13,937 nt of DNA from CAZTHM01 sp041946825 (GTDB taxonomy: Bacteria > Acidobacteriota > Terriglobia > UBA7540), in the NCBI GenBank assembly GCA_041946825.1, contig JBHGBD010000053.1, positions 1 to 13,937 of the forward strand. Direction: 5' to 3'. Of this stretch, positions 1 through 6,917 are shown one piece after another. The notes under the pieces are model-generated. The model made no database searches and was not told where the DNA came from. It saw nothing but the letters and a program-made list of their open reading frames with translations. Both the position numbers and the translations under genes were made by a program. Within the stretch, counting starts at the first letter, position 1; every line of letters begins with the position of its first letter.

Positions 1-244
1 CAACGGATCCATGAGATTGTCCCTTCGGGACATCGCAGACCCCACAAGTCAGGGGTCTGCGCCAGCCCGCCACAATCGGAGCGGCATCGGGATTGGACGG
101 TGTCAGCCAAATGCTTACTCCCCCGTGCTCAATCTCGGGAGCACGTTTAACCTGTAAAGTCGCAGTCCCGTTCGGTAGCGAGGATAGAAGATCCTGGAAG
201 AGGTTCACGAGGCGTTCTTCGATTGTGCGCACTTCTTTGTTCAT
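1..244 (-). CDS. Partial hypothetical protein, C-terminus off the left edge
   Basis: An open frame starts at ATG 244-242 and runs 81 codons leftwards to the edge without a stop. The first 55 or so residues read like a genuine soluble protein: an N-terminal amphipathic stretch (MNKEVRTIEERLVNLFQDLL) followed by a beta-like part with GVSIWLTPSNPDAAPI. From about residue 56 the frame enters two palindromes (18-32 and 34-61), where it encodes GWRRPLTCGVCDVPKGQ, which looks like translated repeat DNA. The natural C-terminus may therefore be replaced or extended by the repeat. No strong ribosome binding site precedes the ATG. I do not recognise the family. The open frame through the repeat could be chance, so moderate to low confidence. 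Confidence 0.42.
   Translation of the reverse strand, partial: MNKEVRTIEERLVNLFQDLLSSLPNGTATLQVKRAPEIEHGGVSIWLTPSNPDAAPIVAGWRRPLTCGVCDVPKGQSHGSV
18..61. repeat. Tandem hairpins (6-bp and 10-bp stems), repeat-like
   Basis: Two adjacent perfect palindromes. TGTCCC (18-23) pairs with GGGACA (27-32) over a 3-nt loop. CGCAGACCCC (34-43) pairs with GGGGTCTGCG (52-61) over an 8-nt loop. The second has the same CGCAGA stem base as the two hairpins at 361-389 and 417-445, which suggests one family of short palindromic repeats. It lies inside the open reading frame of the partial gene. It is not followed by a T-tract, so a terminator is unlikely. Confidence 0.7.
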
Positions 245-586
245 CGGATAAGTTGGAAAAGTTGTTGAAAGAAATCGGTCGTTGCTGGAACTGCCGATTT
301 CGGGTAAAGGTCGAGATGGGCGCGCTTCACGCCTCCGACAACCAACCTGTAGCAAGGTAGCGCAGAGTTTGCGTTTTTCAAACTCTGCGGTTCTTGGTTC
401 GGCATCCGGCAAAAGCCGCAGAGTCCGAAAGTGCCGGACTCTGCGCTACCTCGCTCCAGTGTACGCCACCCCCCCCGCCGAGGTCTGCCGCTCCTTCGCG
501 TCATAGGCGTAATTTTACAGCCCGTCACTGGTCATGTTCCCCGCCGCATCGTGGCGACACGGTCCACCCGCGCAAGGAAGTCAGTC
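245..586. other. Gene-poor intergenic stretch with a double-hairpin element
   Basis: This 342-nt gap separates the partial left-edge gene from the hrcA stop; both lie on the minus strand. It holds the 95-bp inverted-repeat element at 356-450 and a run of eight C at 469-476. Reading frames through it on either strand are short, rich in Arg, Pro and Ser, and look like translated repeat. I see no tRNA, no convincing promoter and no T-tracted terminator. Confidence 0.6.
356..450. repeat. REPIN-like element: two perfect 11-bp hairpins in inverted orientation
   Basis: Hairpin 1 is CGCAGAGTTTG (361-371) pairing with CAAACTCTGCG (379-389), with a 7-nt loop. Hairpin 2 is CGCAGAGTCCG (417-427) pairing with CGGACTCTGCG (435-445), also with a 7-nt loop. 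The outer ends GGTAGCGCAGAGT (356-368) and ACTCTGCGCTACC (438-450) are perfect 13-bp inverted repeats, so the whole 95 bp can fold as one unit. The stems share CGCAGAGT but differ at the apex (TTG versus CCG) with compensating changes on both arms, as in REP/REPIN-type palindromes. It encodes no transposase. Mobility would require a helper elsewhere in the genome, which is inference. Confidence 0.75.
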
Positions 587-1636
587 CTAATTGGCGCTCA
601 GAAGTTTGCTGCAAAGGTGAGCAATGTAATCCACCGTGGTGATGGCGCGGTCGTACTCCATGCGCGTCGGGCCCACGACTCCCAGCGCTCCCACCACCCG
701 CTCGCGGTACCGGTAGGGCGCCACAATCACCGCGCAGCGCTGCATCTCGCTGGCCGGGTTCTCATGCCCGATGACGATTTGAACTCCGGAGCGAGTCGAT
801 TCCAGGCAGGCGGTGAGAATTTTGACCAGCTTGGCTTTCTCCTCGAAGGCGCGCAGCAGTTCGCCGAGTGCGCCGGCGTCTTCGAAACCGGGTTGGCCCA
901 GGATGCGCGCCGTGCCGTCCACAAACAACGGCCCTGGCTCCTCGCCCCCCAACGCCCCCAGCTCAAACAGCGAGGCGATGGTCGAGACCATGCGATCGTA
1001 GACCGTCTTCATCGCCTCCAGGCGCTTGAAGATTTCCAGCCGGATCGTCCGCAGCGACCACCCGCGAAATTCCGAGTTCAAAAAGTCCGTGGCGCGGTCG
1101 AGCTCCTCTTGAGAATAGTCGTCATCGAGTTGAATAACTTTATTCTCGATAAGATCAGGCTTGGAAACAATTACCGCTAGCACGCGCCGCTCGGGCAGCC
1201 GTACGAACTTGATGTGCTCGAGAAGTTTTTCCTCCAGGCGCGGGCCGAGCACCACGCCGACGTTGTGCGAAACTTCCGAGAGGACTCGGGAAGTCTTCAC
1301 CATCAACTGCTCGGGAACTTCGGTCTGCTCCGCCAGCGACTGGTCAATGTAACGCGTGGTTTCGAGCCCCAGATTCGTCGTTTCCACCATGCAGTCCACG
1401 TAGTGGCGGTACGCCTTGTCGGTGGGAACGCGCCCCGCGGAGATATGGGGCTGAAAGAGAAATCCGCCGTCTTCGAGTTCCGCCATGACGTTACGAATCG
1501 TCGCCGAGCTCAGCGGCTCGTGCAGGTATTCCGCCACCAGCTTCGAGCCCACCGGCGCGCCGCTGGCGACGAACAGGCGCACAATCGCCGCCAGGATCTT
1601 CCCCTGCCGCTTCTCGAGTTTTCCTTCGTCCATCAT
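587..1636 (-). CDS. hrcA: Heat-inducible transcription repressor HrcA
   Basis: HrcA is the repressor that binds CIRCE operators upstream of groE and dnaK operons and is released on heat stress. The 349 residues match the usual family length. A winged helix-turn-helix lies at about 28-62 (SKLVAEYLHEPLSSATIRNV then MAELEDGG), followed by the diagnostic HISAGRVPTDKAYRHYVD at 64-81. The C-terminal part has the family signature around VGALGVVGPTRMEYDR. Two consecutive ATG codons open the gene (1636 and 1633), without an obvious Shine-Dalgarno. A near-consensus promoter ends about 45 nt upstream. grpE, dnaK and dnaJ, often linked to hrcA, are absent here; the next frame downstream is an unrelated partial gene 342 nt away. 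Very secure assignment. Confidence 0.97.
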   Translation of the reverse strand: MMDEGKLEKRQGKILAAIVRLFVASGAPVGSKLVAEYLHEPLSSATIRNVMAELEDGGFLFQPHISAGRVPTDKAYRHYVDCMVETTNLGLETTRYIDQSLAEQTEVPEQLMVKTSRVLSEVSHNVGVVLGPRLEEKLLEHIKFVRLPERRVLAVIVSKPDLIENKVIQLDDDYSQEELDRATDFLNSEFRGWSLRTIRLEIFKRLEAMKTVYDRMVSTIASLFELGALGGEEPGPLFVDGTARILGQPGFEDAGALGELLRAFEEKAKLVKILTACLESTRSGVQIVIGHENPASEMQRCAVIVAPYRYRERVVGALGVVGPTRMEYDRAITTVDYIAHLCSKLLSAN

Positions 1637-1687
1637 GGCAACGATAACTCGCGCTTTTTCAGAGAATTACAGAACTAATCTAATTCT

Positions 1688-1716
1688 ATTTTATGGGGGC
1701 AGGCGCGCGCTGTCAA
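1688..1716 (-). promoter_or_regulatory. Sigma-70-type promoter of hrcA
   Basis: On the minus strand, TTGACA (1711-1716) and TAAAAT (1688-1693) are separated by exactly 17 nt. Predicted transcription start is near 1680, giving a leader of about 45 nt before the hrcA ATG. An inverted pair GAGTGC (1718-1723)/GCACTC (1741-1746) lies just upstream but has the wrong half-site order for CIRCE. Confidence 0.75.
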
Positions 1717-1801
1717 GGAGTGCCGCCTGCCGCGACGGGCGCACTCATTTGACTGCCCGAACCGCACTCCCGCGCCGTTCCTCGCAGAAAGCCACCTCCG
1801 G

Positions 1802-1830
1802 TTGAAGGCTGCATGGCCCTTTGCTATAGT
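1802..1830 (+). promoter_or_regulatory. Promoter of the aldehyde dehydrogenase gene
   Basis: TTGAAG (1802-1807), a 17-nt spacer and TATAGT (1825-1830) form a plausible sigma-70 promoter pointing to the dehydrogenase start at 1921. This predicts a leader of about 85 nt. Confidence 0.55.
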
Positions 1831-1836
1831 TTCGCG

Positions 1837-1857
1837 GTTCTCAGAATCTGAGAGAAC
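1837..1857. promoter_or_regulatory. Operator-like palindrome over the predicted start site
   Basis: GTTCTCAGA and TCTGAGAGAAC form an imperfect dyad (two extra bases in the right arm) beginning 7 nt after the -10 box. This position would suit a repressor of the dehydrogenase gene. No regulator gene adjoins, so the binding protein is unknown. Confidence 0.35.
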
Positions 1858-1920
1858 AACGCGCTGTCGCGGCGGTGTCACTGCCGCCGATGTCACGTCA
1901 TCATTCCGGGAGGAATCCGC

Positions 1921-3411
1921 ATGGCCCCACCGAGAGTCTTCAAGAACTTCATCGACGGAGAATGGGTTGAATCCGTGAGCGGGCGGACGTTTGAGAATTT
2001 GAACCCCGCCAACCGCGCCGAACTCATCGGCATCTTTCAAAAATCCAACGCGCAGGACATTGACAGCGCCATCGCCGCGGCTAAGGAAGCATTCAAAACG
2101 TGGCGGCTGGTTCCTCCGCCCAAGCGCGGCGAAATCCTCTACCGCGCCGCGCGCATGCTGGTCGAGCGCAAGGAGGAATTCTCCCAGCAGATGACGCGCG
2201 AAATGGGAAAAATCCTGATCGAAACCCGCGGCGACGTCCAGGAAGCCATCGACATGACGTTCTACATGGCGGGCGAAGGCCGCCGCCTGTTCGGGCAGAC
2301 AACCACTTCCGAACTCCCCAACAAATTCTGCATGACCGTTCGCGCGCCCATCGGCGTCTGCACCATGATTACGCCGTGGAATTTCCCCATGGCGATTCCT
2401 TCCTGGAAGGTCATGCCGGCGCTGGTGTGCGGCAACACGGTCGTGATGAAGCCCGCGACCGACACGCCGCTTTCGATGCTCAACATGGCGAAGGTGCTGG
2501 AAGAAGCCGGCGTCCCGCGCGGGGTGGTGAACTACGTCTCGGGTGGCGGCGGAGAAGTTGGCGACAGGCTGATGACGCACCCCGACGTGAAGGTCGTCTC
2601 CTTCACCGGCTCGACCGAAATCGGCCGCCGGGTTTCCGAAGCCTGCTCGCATACCTTCAAGCATTGCTGCCTGGAAATGGGTGGGAAGAATTGCATTATC
2701 GTCATGGACGACGCGAACCTCGACCTCGCCGTCGAGGGAGCGCTCTGGGGCGGATTCGGCACCACCGGGCAGCGCTGCACCGCCGCCAGCCGCGTCGCCT
2801 GCCACAAGAGAGTTTATAAGGAATTTACCGACCGCTTCGTCGAGCGCGCGCGAGCGCTCAAAGTCGGCAATGGCCTCGACCCCACCGTGCAGATGGGGCC
2901 GTGCGTCAATCAGGGCCAACTCAAGACCGTCGAGGAATATGTCGAGATCGGCAAGAACGAAGGCGCGAAACTCCTCTGCGGCGGGCATCGCCTGACCGGC
3001 GGCGAGTACGATAACGGCTGGTTCCATGAGCCGACCATCTTCGGCGATTGCGATCCCAAAATGCGCGTGGCGCAGGAAGAAATTTTCGGACCCGTCGTCT
3101 CCGTTATCCCGTTTGATACGATCGAGGAAGCCATCGCCATCAACAACGGCGTGGTCTACGGCTTGTCGTCGTCCATCTACACGCGAAATCTGAACGGGGC
3201 TTACCAGGCGATTCGTGACCTCGACACGGGCATCGTGTATGTCAACGCGCCCACCATTGGCGCCGAGACTCACCTGCCCTTCGGCGGCACCAAGCAGACC
3301 GGCAACGGCCACCGCGAGGCCGCCGTTACGGCGCTCGATTTCTATTCCGAATGGAAAACCGTTTACGTCGATTACAGCGACAAGCTGCAGCGCGCGCAGA
3401 TTGATACGTAG
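1921..3411 (+). CDS. NAD(P)-dependent aldehyde dehydrogenase, 2-oxoglutarate-semialdehyde dehydrogenase-like
   Basis: Oxidises an aldehyde to a carboxylic acid with NAD(P)+ in the cytoplasm. All catalytic features are present: Asn154 in PWNFP, the dinucleotide-binding SFTGSTEIGRR (227-237), general base Glu252 in LEMGGKN, nucleophile Cys286 in GQRCTAAS, and EEIFGP (386-391). The length of 496 residues is normal. The C-terminal HLPFGGTKQTGNGHREAA resembles the YcbD/GucD branch, in which several members oxidise 2,5-dioxopentanoate to 2-oxoglutarate in sugar-acid degradation. The substrate is nevertheless inferred, and succinate semialdehyde or another aldehyde is possible. The start is well supported by GGGAGGA (1908-1914) six nucleotides before ATG. 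It is transcribed divergently from hrcA and has the same direction as the isomerase-like gene that follows. Confidence 0.95.
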   Translation: MAPPRVFKNFIDGEWVESVSGRTFENLNPANRAELIGIFQKSNAQDIDSAIAAAKEAFKTWRLVPPPKRGEILYRAARMLVERKEEFSQQMTREMGKILIETRGDVQEAIDMTFYMAGEGRRLFGQTTTSELPNKFCMTVRAPIGVCTMITPWNFPMAIPSWKVMPALVCGNTVVMKPATDTPLSMLNMAKVLEEAGVPRGVVNYVSGGGGEVGDRLMTHPDVKVVSFTGSTEIGRRVSEACSHTFKHCCLEMGGKNCIIVMDDANLDLAVEGALWGGFGTTGQRCTAASRVACHKRVYKEFTDRFVERARALKVGNGLDPTVQMGPCVNQGQLKTVEEYVEIGKNEGAKLLCGGHRLTGGEYDNGWFHEPTIFGDCDPKMRVAQEEIFGPVVSVIPFDTIEEAIAINNGVVYGLSSSIYTRNLNGAYQAIRDLDTGIVYVNAPTIGAETHLPFGGTKQTGNGHREAAVTALDFYSEWKTVYVDYSDKLQRAQIDT

Positions 3412-3418
3412 AAGAGCA

Positions 3419-3475
3419 GGAGTCAGAAGTCAGAAGTCAGGAGTCAGAAGAAAGCTCTCAGTGGTCAGCTTTCAG
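3419..3475. repeat. Heptamer tandem repeat (GRAGTCA)n with a CAGTGGTCAG-type tail
   Basis: Starting 8 nt after the dehydrogenase stop are five consecutive 7-mers: GGAGTCA (3419), GAAGTCA (3426), GAAGTCA (3433), GGAGTCA (3440) and GAAGAAA (3447). They are followed by CTCAGTGGTCAGCTTTCAG. They resemble the short tandemly repeated heptanucleotides known from cyanobacteria and seen in gene gaps of other bacteria. The same unit, GAAGTCAGAAG, recurs inside truA on the other strand. Confidence 0.8.
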
Positions 3476-3535
3476 CAAGATTCTATGTTGGGCAACCACG
3501 CTGTAAGCGGGAGGCGGGGGTCGAGGAGGCTTAAC

Positions 3536-4474
3536 GTGTCCACAACACGCCGGGAAATGCTGAAGCGGGGGATGAATCTGGGTGCGGCGGCGGTTGTCGC
3601 GCCGGGGGCGGCGTTGGCAAAGCCCGAGGCGGCGAAGGGGTCCGCGCACCGCATTCACATCGGGGTTTCTACTTATTCCTACTGGCATTTCACGGAACAG
3701 AAATACCCAATCGAGAAAGTCATCGAGAACGCCGCGCGGCTGGGATTTGACGGCGTGGAGATCCTGCACGTGCAGATGCCCGAGACCTCGCCCGGCTATC
3801 TGCGCAAGCTCAAGCGCCTGGCGGCGGTGAACGGCCTCGACCTGATGATGTTCTCGATCCACCAGGACTTCGTTTCGCCCGATCCCGACGTCCGCCAGCA
3901 GATGATCGACCACACCGTGCGCTGCATTGATATGACTTACGAGCTGGGGATTCCTTTCATGCGGCTCAACTCCGGCCGGTGGAAGACCATCAAGTCCTTC
4001 GACGACCTGATGAAGGCTAAGGGCCAGGAGCCGCCCTTGCCCGGCCACGATTACGACGAAGCGTTCAAATGGTGCATCGACTCGATCGAGCAGTGCCTGC
4101 CCGCCGCCGAACGCGCCGGCGTGGTGATGGCGCTCGAAAACCATTGGGGCCTGACGACCTCGGTGGACGGGCTCTTGCGAATTTACAAAGCCTTCAGCAC
4201 TCCATGGTTGGGAATCAACCTCGACACCGGCAATTTCGTCGGCGACCCGTATTCCCAGCTCGAACAGCTCGCGCCCTACGCCACCATCGTCCAGGCCAAA
4301 ACTTACTATGGCGGCGGGGTGTGGTATACCCTCGACCTGGATTATATGAAGATTGCGAACATCCTTCGCAAGGCTAACTACGGCGGCTACATCTCGCTCG
4401 AAATGGAAGGCAAGGAGGACGCCGAGACCGCCGTCCCCAAAAGCCTGGAGGTCCTCCGCAGGGCGTTCGCCTGA
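3536..4474 (+). CDS. Tat-exported sugar phosphate isomerase/epimerase-like protein (xylose-isomerase-like TIM barrel)
   Basis: 312 residues. The N-terminus has a twin-arginine signal, TTRREMLKRG (3-12), a hydrophobic AAAVVAPGAALA stretch and likely cleavage near residue 28, so export to the periplasm is expected. The mature part reads as an AP-endonuclease-2/xylose-isomerase-like barrel, with HIGVSTYSYW (41-50), FDGVEIL (71-77), ALENHWG (199-205, Glu201), INLDTGNF (227-234, Asp230) and ISLEMEG (286-292, Glu289). The acidic residues are candidate metal ligands. The family rearranges or hydrolyses carbohydrates, but the substrate here is unknown. QAK (253-255) stands where a metal-binding His is common. 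I chose GTG 3536 because GAGGAGG (3523-3529) lies 6 nt upstream and the Tat motif starts at once. The open frame extends further upstream but only across the repeat and the dehydrogenase gene. Confidence 0.88.
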   Translation: MSTTRREMLKRGMNLGAAAVVAPGAALAKPEAAKGSAHRIHIGVSTYSYWHFTEQKYPIEKVIENAARLGFDGVEILHVQMPETSPGYLRKLKRLAAVNGLDLMMFSIHQDFVSPDPDVRQQMIDHTVRCIDMTYELGIPFMRLNSGRWKTIKSFDDLMKAKGQEPPLPGHDYDEAFKWCIDSIEQCLPAAERAGVVMALENHWGLTTSVDGLLRIYKAFSTPWLGINLDTGNFVGDPYSQLEQLAPYATIVQAKTYYGGGVWYTLDLDYMKIANILRKANYGGYISLEMEGKEDAETAVPKSLEVLRRAFA

Positions 4475-4551
4475 AAGCCGGCACCCCCAAAAGCCCCGGG
4501 CGAAGAACGCGCCAGAAAGGCCAGAATCCGAGCCGATGGCGCCGCTGGCTA

Positions 4552-4610
4552 TCTAGGCCCGCCTTGAGCCTAGAGAACGCGTCCTGGAGCCTCCTGGCGC
4601 TCCTGGAGGC
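4552..4610. repeat. Hairpins and 9-10-bp direct repeats between convergent genes
   Basis: This lies in the 229-nt gap between the convergent isomerase-like and peptidoglycan-binding genes. TCTAGGC (4552-4558) pairs with GCCTAGA (4568-4574). GCCTCC (4589-4594) pairs with GGAGGC (4605-4610). TCCTGGMG occurs three times, at 4582, 4592 and 4601. A two-way terminator would be expected here, and these are the best stems, but no T-tract follows on either strand. Intrinsic termination is therefore uncertain. Confidence 0.35.
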
Positions 4611-4703
4611 CATTCTACGAGCCCACGCGGCGTCCTGAGCGCCCCCTGCGGGACGATTCCTCAACTTTTCGGACAGATTGACTGAGAAGGCGGCGCCCTG
4701 CTC

Positions 4704-5276
4704 CTACTGCTGGGCTTCTGGCGCCGGCGGGGGATCGGCGCTCTCCGCACCATCGAGCGGCGCGCCGGGTTGGTTGGCCTGGGCGGTGGAATCCAATTCC
4801 TCCGGCAGCGGGTGCGGCCCCAGGCCGAGTTTCATGAGCGACTTCGCTTCCGGCAATCCGGTGGTGGGAAAGCCGTGTTCCTGCTGGAAGCGCCGCATGG
4901 CGCCGCGCGTCGCATCGTCCCACTTGCCGTTGGGTTCCTGATCCAAATAGCCAGCGCGGGTGAGCGCTCCCTGGATTTCCGAAATGCGATCCGGCTGGAG
5001 TTTGAGCCGCGCCAGGCGGTAGCGGAACGGTTGCTTCCGCGCTCGGCGCGACTTCGCCGACGTCTTGCGGGTAGCGGTCTTCTTGCGGGATTTTACCGCA
5101 GGTTTCCTGGCGGTCGAGGATTTGGCGGCGGGTTTCTTCCCGGGCGGCGGACTCGCCGGAAGTTTCTTGTCGGCGCCGCGCGTAAGAGGCAACGCCACCG
5201 AGAAGAGAAAGACCCCCGCCACCAGGCAGGCAATCAAAGCTTTGCTTGTCAGCGCGCCGCGCGCGTTTCCTGGCAC
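4704..5276 (-). CDS. Membrane-anchored or exported protein with a peptidoglycan-binding domain
   Basis: 190 residues from GTG 5276. Residues 10-34 form a hydrophobic signal or anchor (ALIACLVAGVFLFSVALPL). Residues 37-90 are a Lys/Arg/Pro/Ala-rich linker with low complexity. Residues 95-152 form a PG_binding_1-like fold (RISEIQGALTRAGYL, NGKWDDATRGAMRRFQQEHG, LPEAKSLMKLGLG). The tail is Pro/Ala-rich. The likely role is attachment to cell-wall peptidoglycan; no catalytic domain is present. The start follows the htrA stop by 8 nt and GAGGAGG is close, only 2 nt before the GTG, so the start is not certain. A longer GTG start at 5360 would overlap htrA by 77 nt. The spacing implies co-transcription and perhaps translational coupling with htrA. 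Confidence 0.8.
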   Translation of the reverse strand: MPGNARGALTSKALIACLVAGVFLFSVALPLTRGADKKLPASPPPGKKPAAKSSTARKPAVKSRKKTATRKTSAKSRRARKQPFRYRLARLKLQPDRISEIQGALTRAGYLDQEPNGKWDDATRGAMRRFQQEHGFPTTGLPEAKSLMKLGLGPHPLPEELDSTAQANQPGAPLDGAESADPPPAPEAQQ

Positions 5277-5283
5277 AGCCTCC

Positions 5284-6861
5284 TCACGGCAGCCGGTCGG
5301 CAAGATAAAGGGTCGTAAATGCGCGCTGCGTTCGCCGCGCGATAAACAAGAGCACGTCACTTCCTGACTTGAGTTGGCTCTGGATTCGCGAGAACTCTTC
5401 CGCGGACTTGATCGCCTTGTGATTGATCGCCAGAATCACGTCCCCGCGCTGCAGGCCCAGGTCCTGGGCAAAGCTGCCGGCCTTCACCTCGCTGATCAGA
5501 ACCCCTTGCGGAGTGTCAAGGTGCAGTTGGTTGGCAAGCTCGTCCGACTGCTCGCGGGTCAAGTTGCGAACCGAGATCCCGAAGGCGCCGCCCGGCTGCT
5601 CGCCCGAATCTTCGTCTCCGCCTTCCTCGCCGGTATCGCCGGTCATGCGGCTGATAACCTTACTGCGGTCGCCCACCTCGATGTCCAACGACACGGGTTT
5701 CTTGTCGCGAATAAGCTCGACCTTGAGTTTCCTGCCCACCTCGGTATCGGAAACGATCCCCACCAACTCGTCGCCGGTATGGATCGGTTTCCCGTTGACG
5801 GTGGTAATAACGTCCCCTCGCTTGACGCCGGCCTGATCGGCGGGCCCCCCCGGCTCGACCGTCTGGACGACGACGCCGTGGTCAGCGCCGAACATCCGCA
5901 GCATGACCGGGTTGTTCTCATTGCGGAAGGTCACGCCGATGGCGCCGCGGCGCACGCTGCCGGAGGTGATGATTGAGTTGTACACCTTGCGGGCCGTGTT
6001 GGACGGGATGGCGAAGCCCACGCCGTCGTAAGTGCCCCGGTTCGTGGCGATGGCAGTGTTGACGCCCACCACCTGTCCGGCCATGTTGACCAGCGGCCCG
6101 CCGCTATTGCCGGGATTAATGGCCGCGTCGGTTTGCATGTAGCGCTTGAACTGGCCCTCCGGTCCGCCCTCGATGTCCCGCCCCTTGGCGCTAATGATGC
6201 CGGCGGTGACCGTTGAGTCGAGCCCGAACGGGCTCCCGATGGCGAGAACCCAATCGCCCACACGCATGGAGTCCGAGTCTCCGAACTGCGCGTAGGGCAA
6301 CGCCTTGCCCGCGTCGATCTTGATGACCGCGAGGTCGGTCTCCCGATCCTTGCCGATCACCTTCGCCATGTAGCCCCTGGAGCTGTCATCCTCGCCGTGG
6401 AGTTTGACGCGGATGCGATCGACCGGCTTATCTTCCCCGCCCCGCATGATGACGTGATAGTTGGTCAGAATGTAGCCGTTCTTGTCGAGGAGCACGCCGG
6501 AGCCGAGGCTGGACTGCGGAATCTCCGCGCCGCCCGGCCCCTCCGGGCCAAACTGGAAGAAGCGGTCGAAGAAATCTCCGAAGGGCGAATCGTCCGGGGA
6601 GTGGAACCTTCGCCGGCTGACCTTGACGGTCGATTCCGTATTGATATTGACGACCGCCGGCTCGATGTCGTCGGCAATCTTCGAGAAGGAATTCGAAAGC
6701 TCGGCTGGCGACGGAACCGCCAGCGGCACCGCATCCGGGGCGACGGGCGAGACTTTCGCCGCCCGCACACCGTTCGAAATCAACGTTCCAACCAGGATCC
6801 CCACCCCTAACGTCACCGCGACAACCACCGCGGGCAAAACCCGCCTTCCGTTCATGCTCAT
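5284..6861 (-). CDS. Do/HtrA-family periplasmic serine protease with two PDZ domains
   Basis: 525 residues from ATG 6861. An N-terminal membrane helix or signal (about 8-30) is followed by a trypsin-like domain with the complete catalytic triad: His136 in LTNYHV, Asp176 in RETDLAV and Ser253 in INPGNSGGPL. PDZ1 spans about 327-398 (HGVVVQTVEPGGPADQAGV). An acidic Gly-rich linker follows at 406-425, then PDZ2 at about 446-510 (GVLISEVKAGSFAQDLGL). This is the DegP/DegQ architecture. The family degrades or refolds damaged envelope proteins. A longer frame reaches 6912, but MSMNGRR is the more natural start, with GGGGTGA about 7 nt upstream. The peptidoglycan-binding gene follows 8 nt after the stop. 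Which paralogue (degP, degQ or degS role) cannot be told. Confidence 0.95.
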   Translation of the reverse strand: MSMNGRRVLPAVVVAVTLGVGILVGTLISNGVRAAKVSPVAPDAVPLAVPSPAELSNSFSKIADDIEPAVVNINTESTVKVSRRRFHSPDDSPFGDFFDRFFQFGPEGPGGAEIPQSSLGSGVLLDKNGYILTNYHVIMRGGEDKPVDRIRVKLHGEDDSSRGYMAKVIGKDRETDLAVIKIDAGKALPYAQFGDSDSMRVGDWVLAIGSPFGLDSTVTAGIISAKGRDIEGGPEGQFKRYMQTDAAINPGNSGGPLVNMAGQVVGVNTAIATNRGTYDGVGFAIPSNTARKVYNSIITSGSVRRGAIGVTFRNENNPVMLRMFGADHGVVVQTVEPGGPADQAGVKRGDVITTVNGKPIHTGDELVGIVSDTEVGRKLKVELIRDKKPVSLDIEVGDRSKVISRMTGDTGEEGGDEDSGEQPGGAFGISVRNLTREQSDELANQLHLDTPQGVLISEVKAGSFAQDLGLQRGDVILAINHKAIKSAEEFSRIQSQLKSGSDVLLFIARRTQRAFTTLYLADRLP

Positions 6862-6917
6862 TCTCTGTTCACCCCAAAAGGTCTGTCGCCGGCGTGCCGC
6901 CAGCGGCGCCAAATCTC

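Noticed and set aside
431..1180. Plus-strand frame of 249 codons antisense to hrcA
   Set aside because: It is a shadow of hrcA beginning in repeat DNA, with no motifs and no ribosome binding site.
1718..1746. GAGTGC...GCACTC dyad upstream of hrcA as a CIRCE operator
   Set aside because: CIRCE has GCACTC first and GAGTGC second with a 9-nt gap; here the halves are reversed and 17 nt apart.
1675..3312. Long minus-strand open frame of 545 codons opposite the aldehyde dehydrogenase
   Set aside because: It is antisense to a gene with a full catalytic motif set; the product has the His/Asp/Arg/Gly bias of a reverse-frame shadow in GC-rich DNA and no recognisable domain.
4552..4610. Intrinsic bidirectional terminator between the convergent genes
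   Set aside because: Stems exist but neither is followed by a run of T on either strand, so I list it only as hairpins and repeats.
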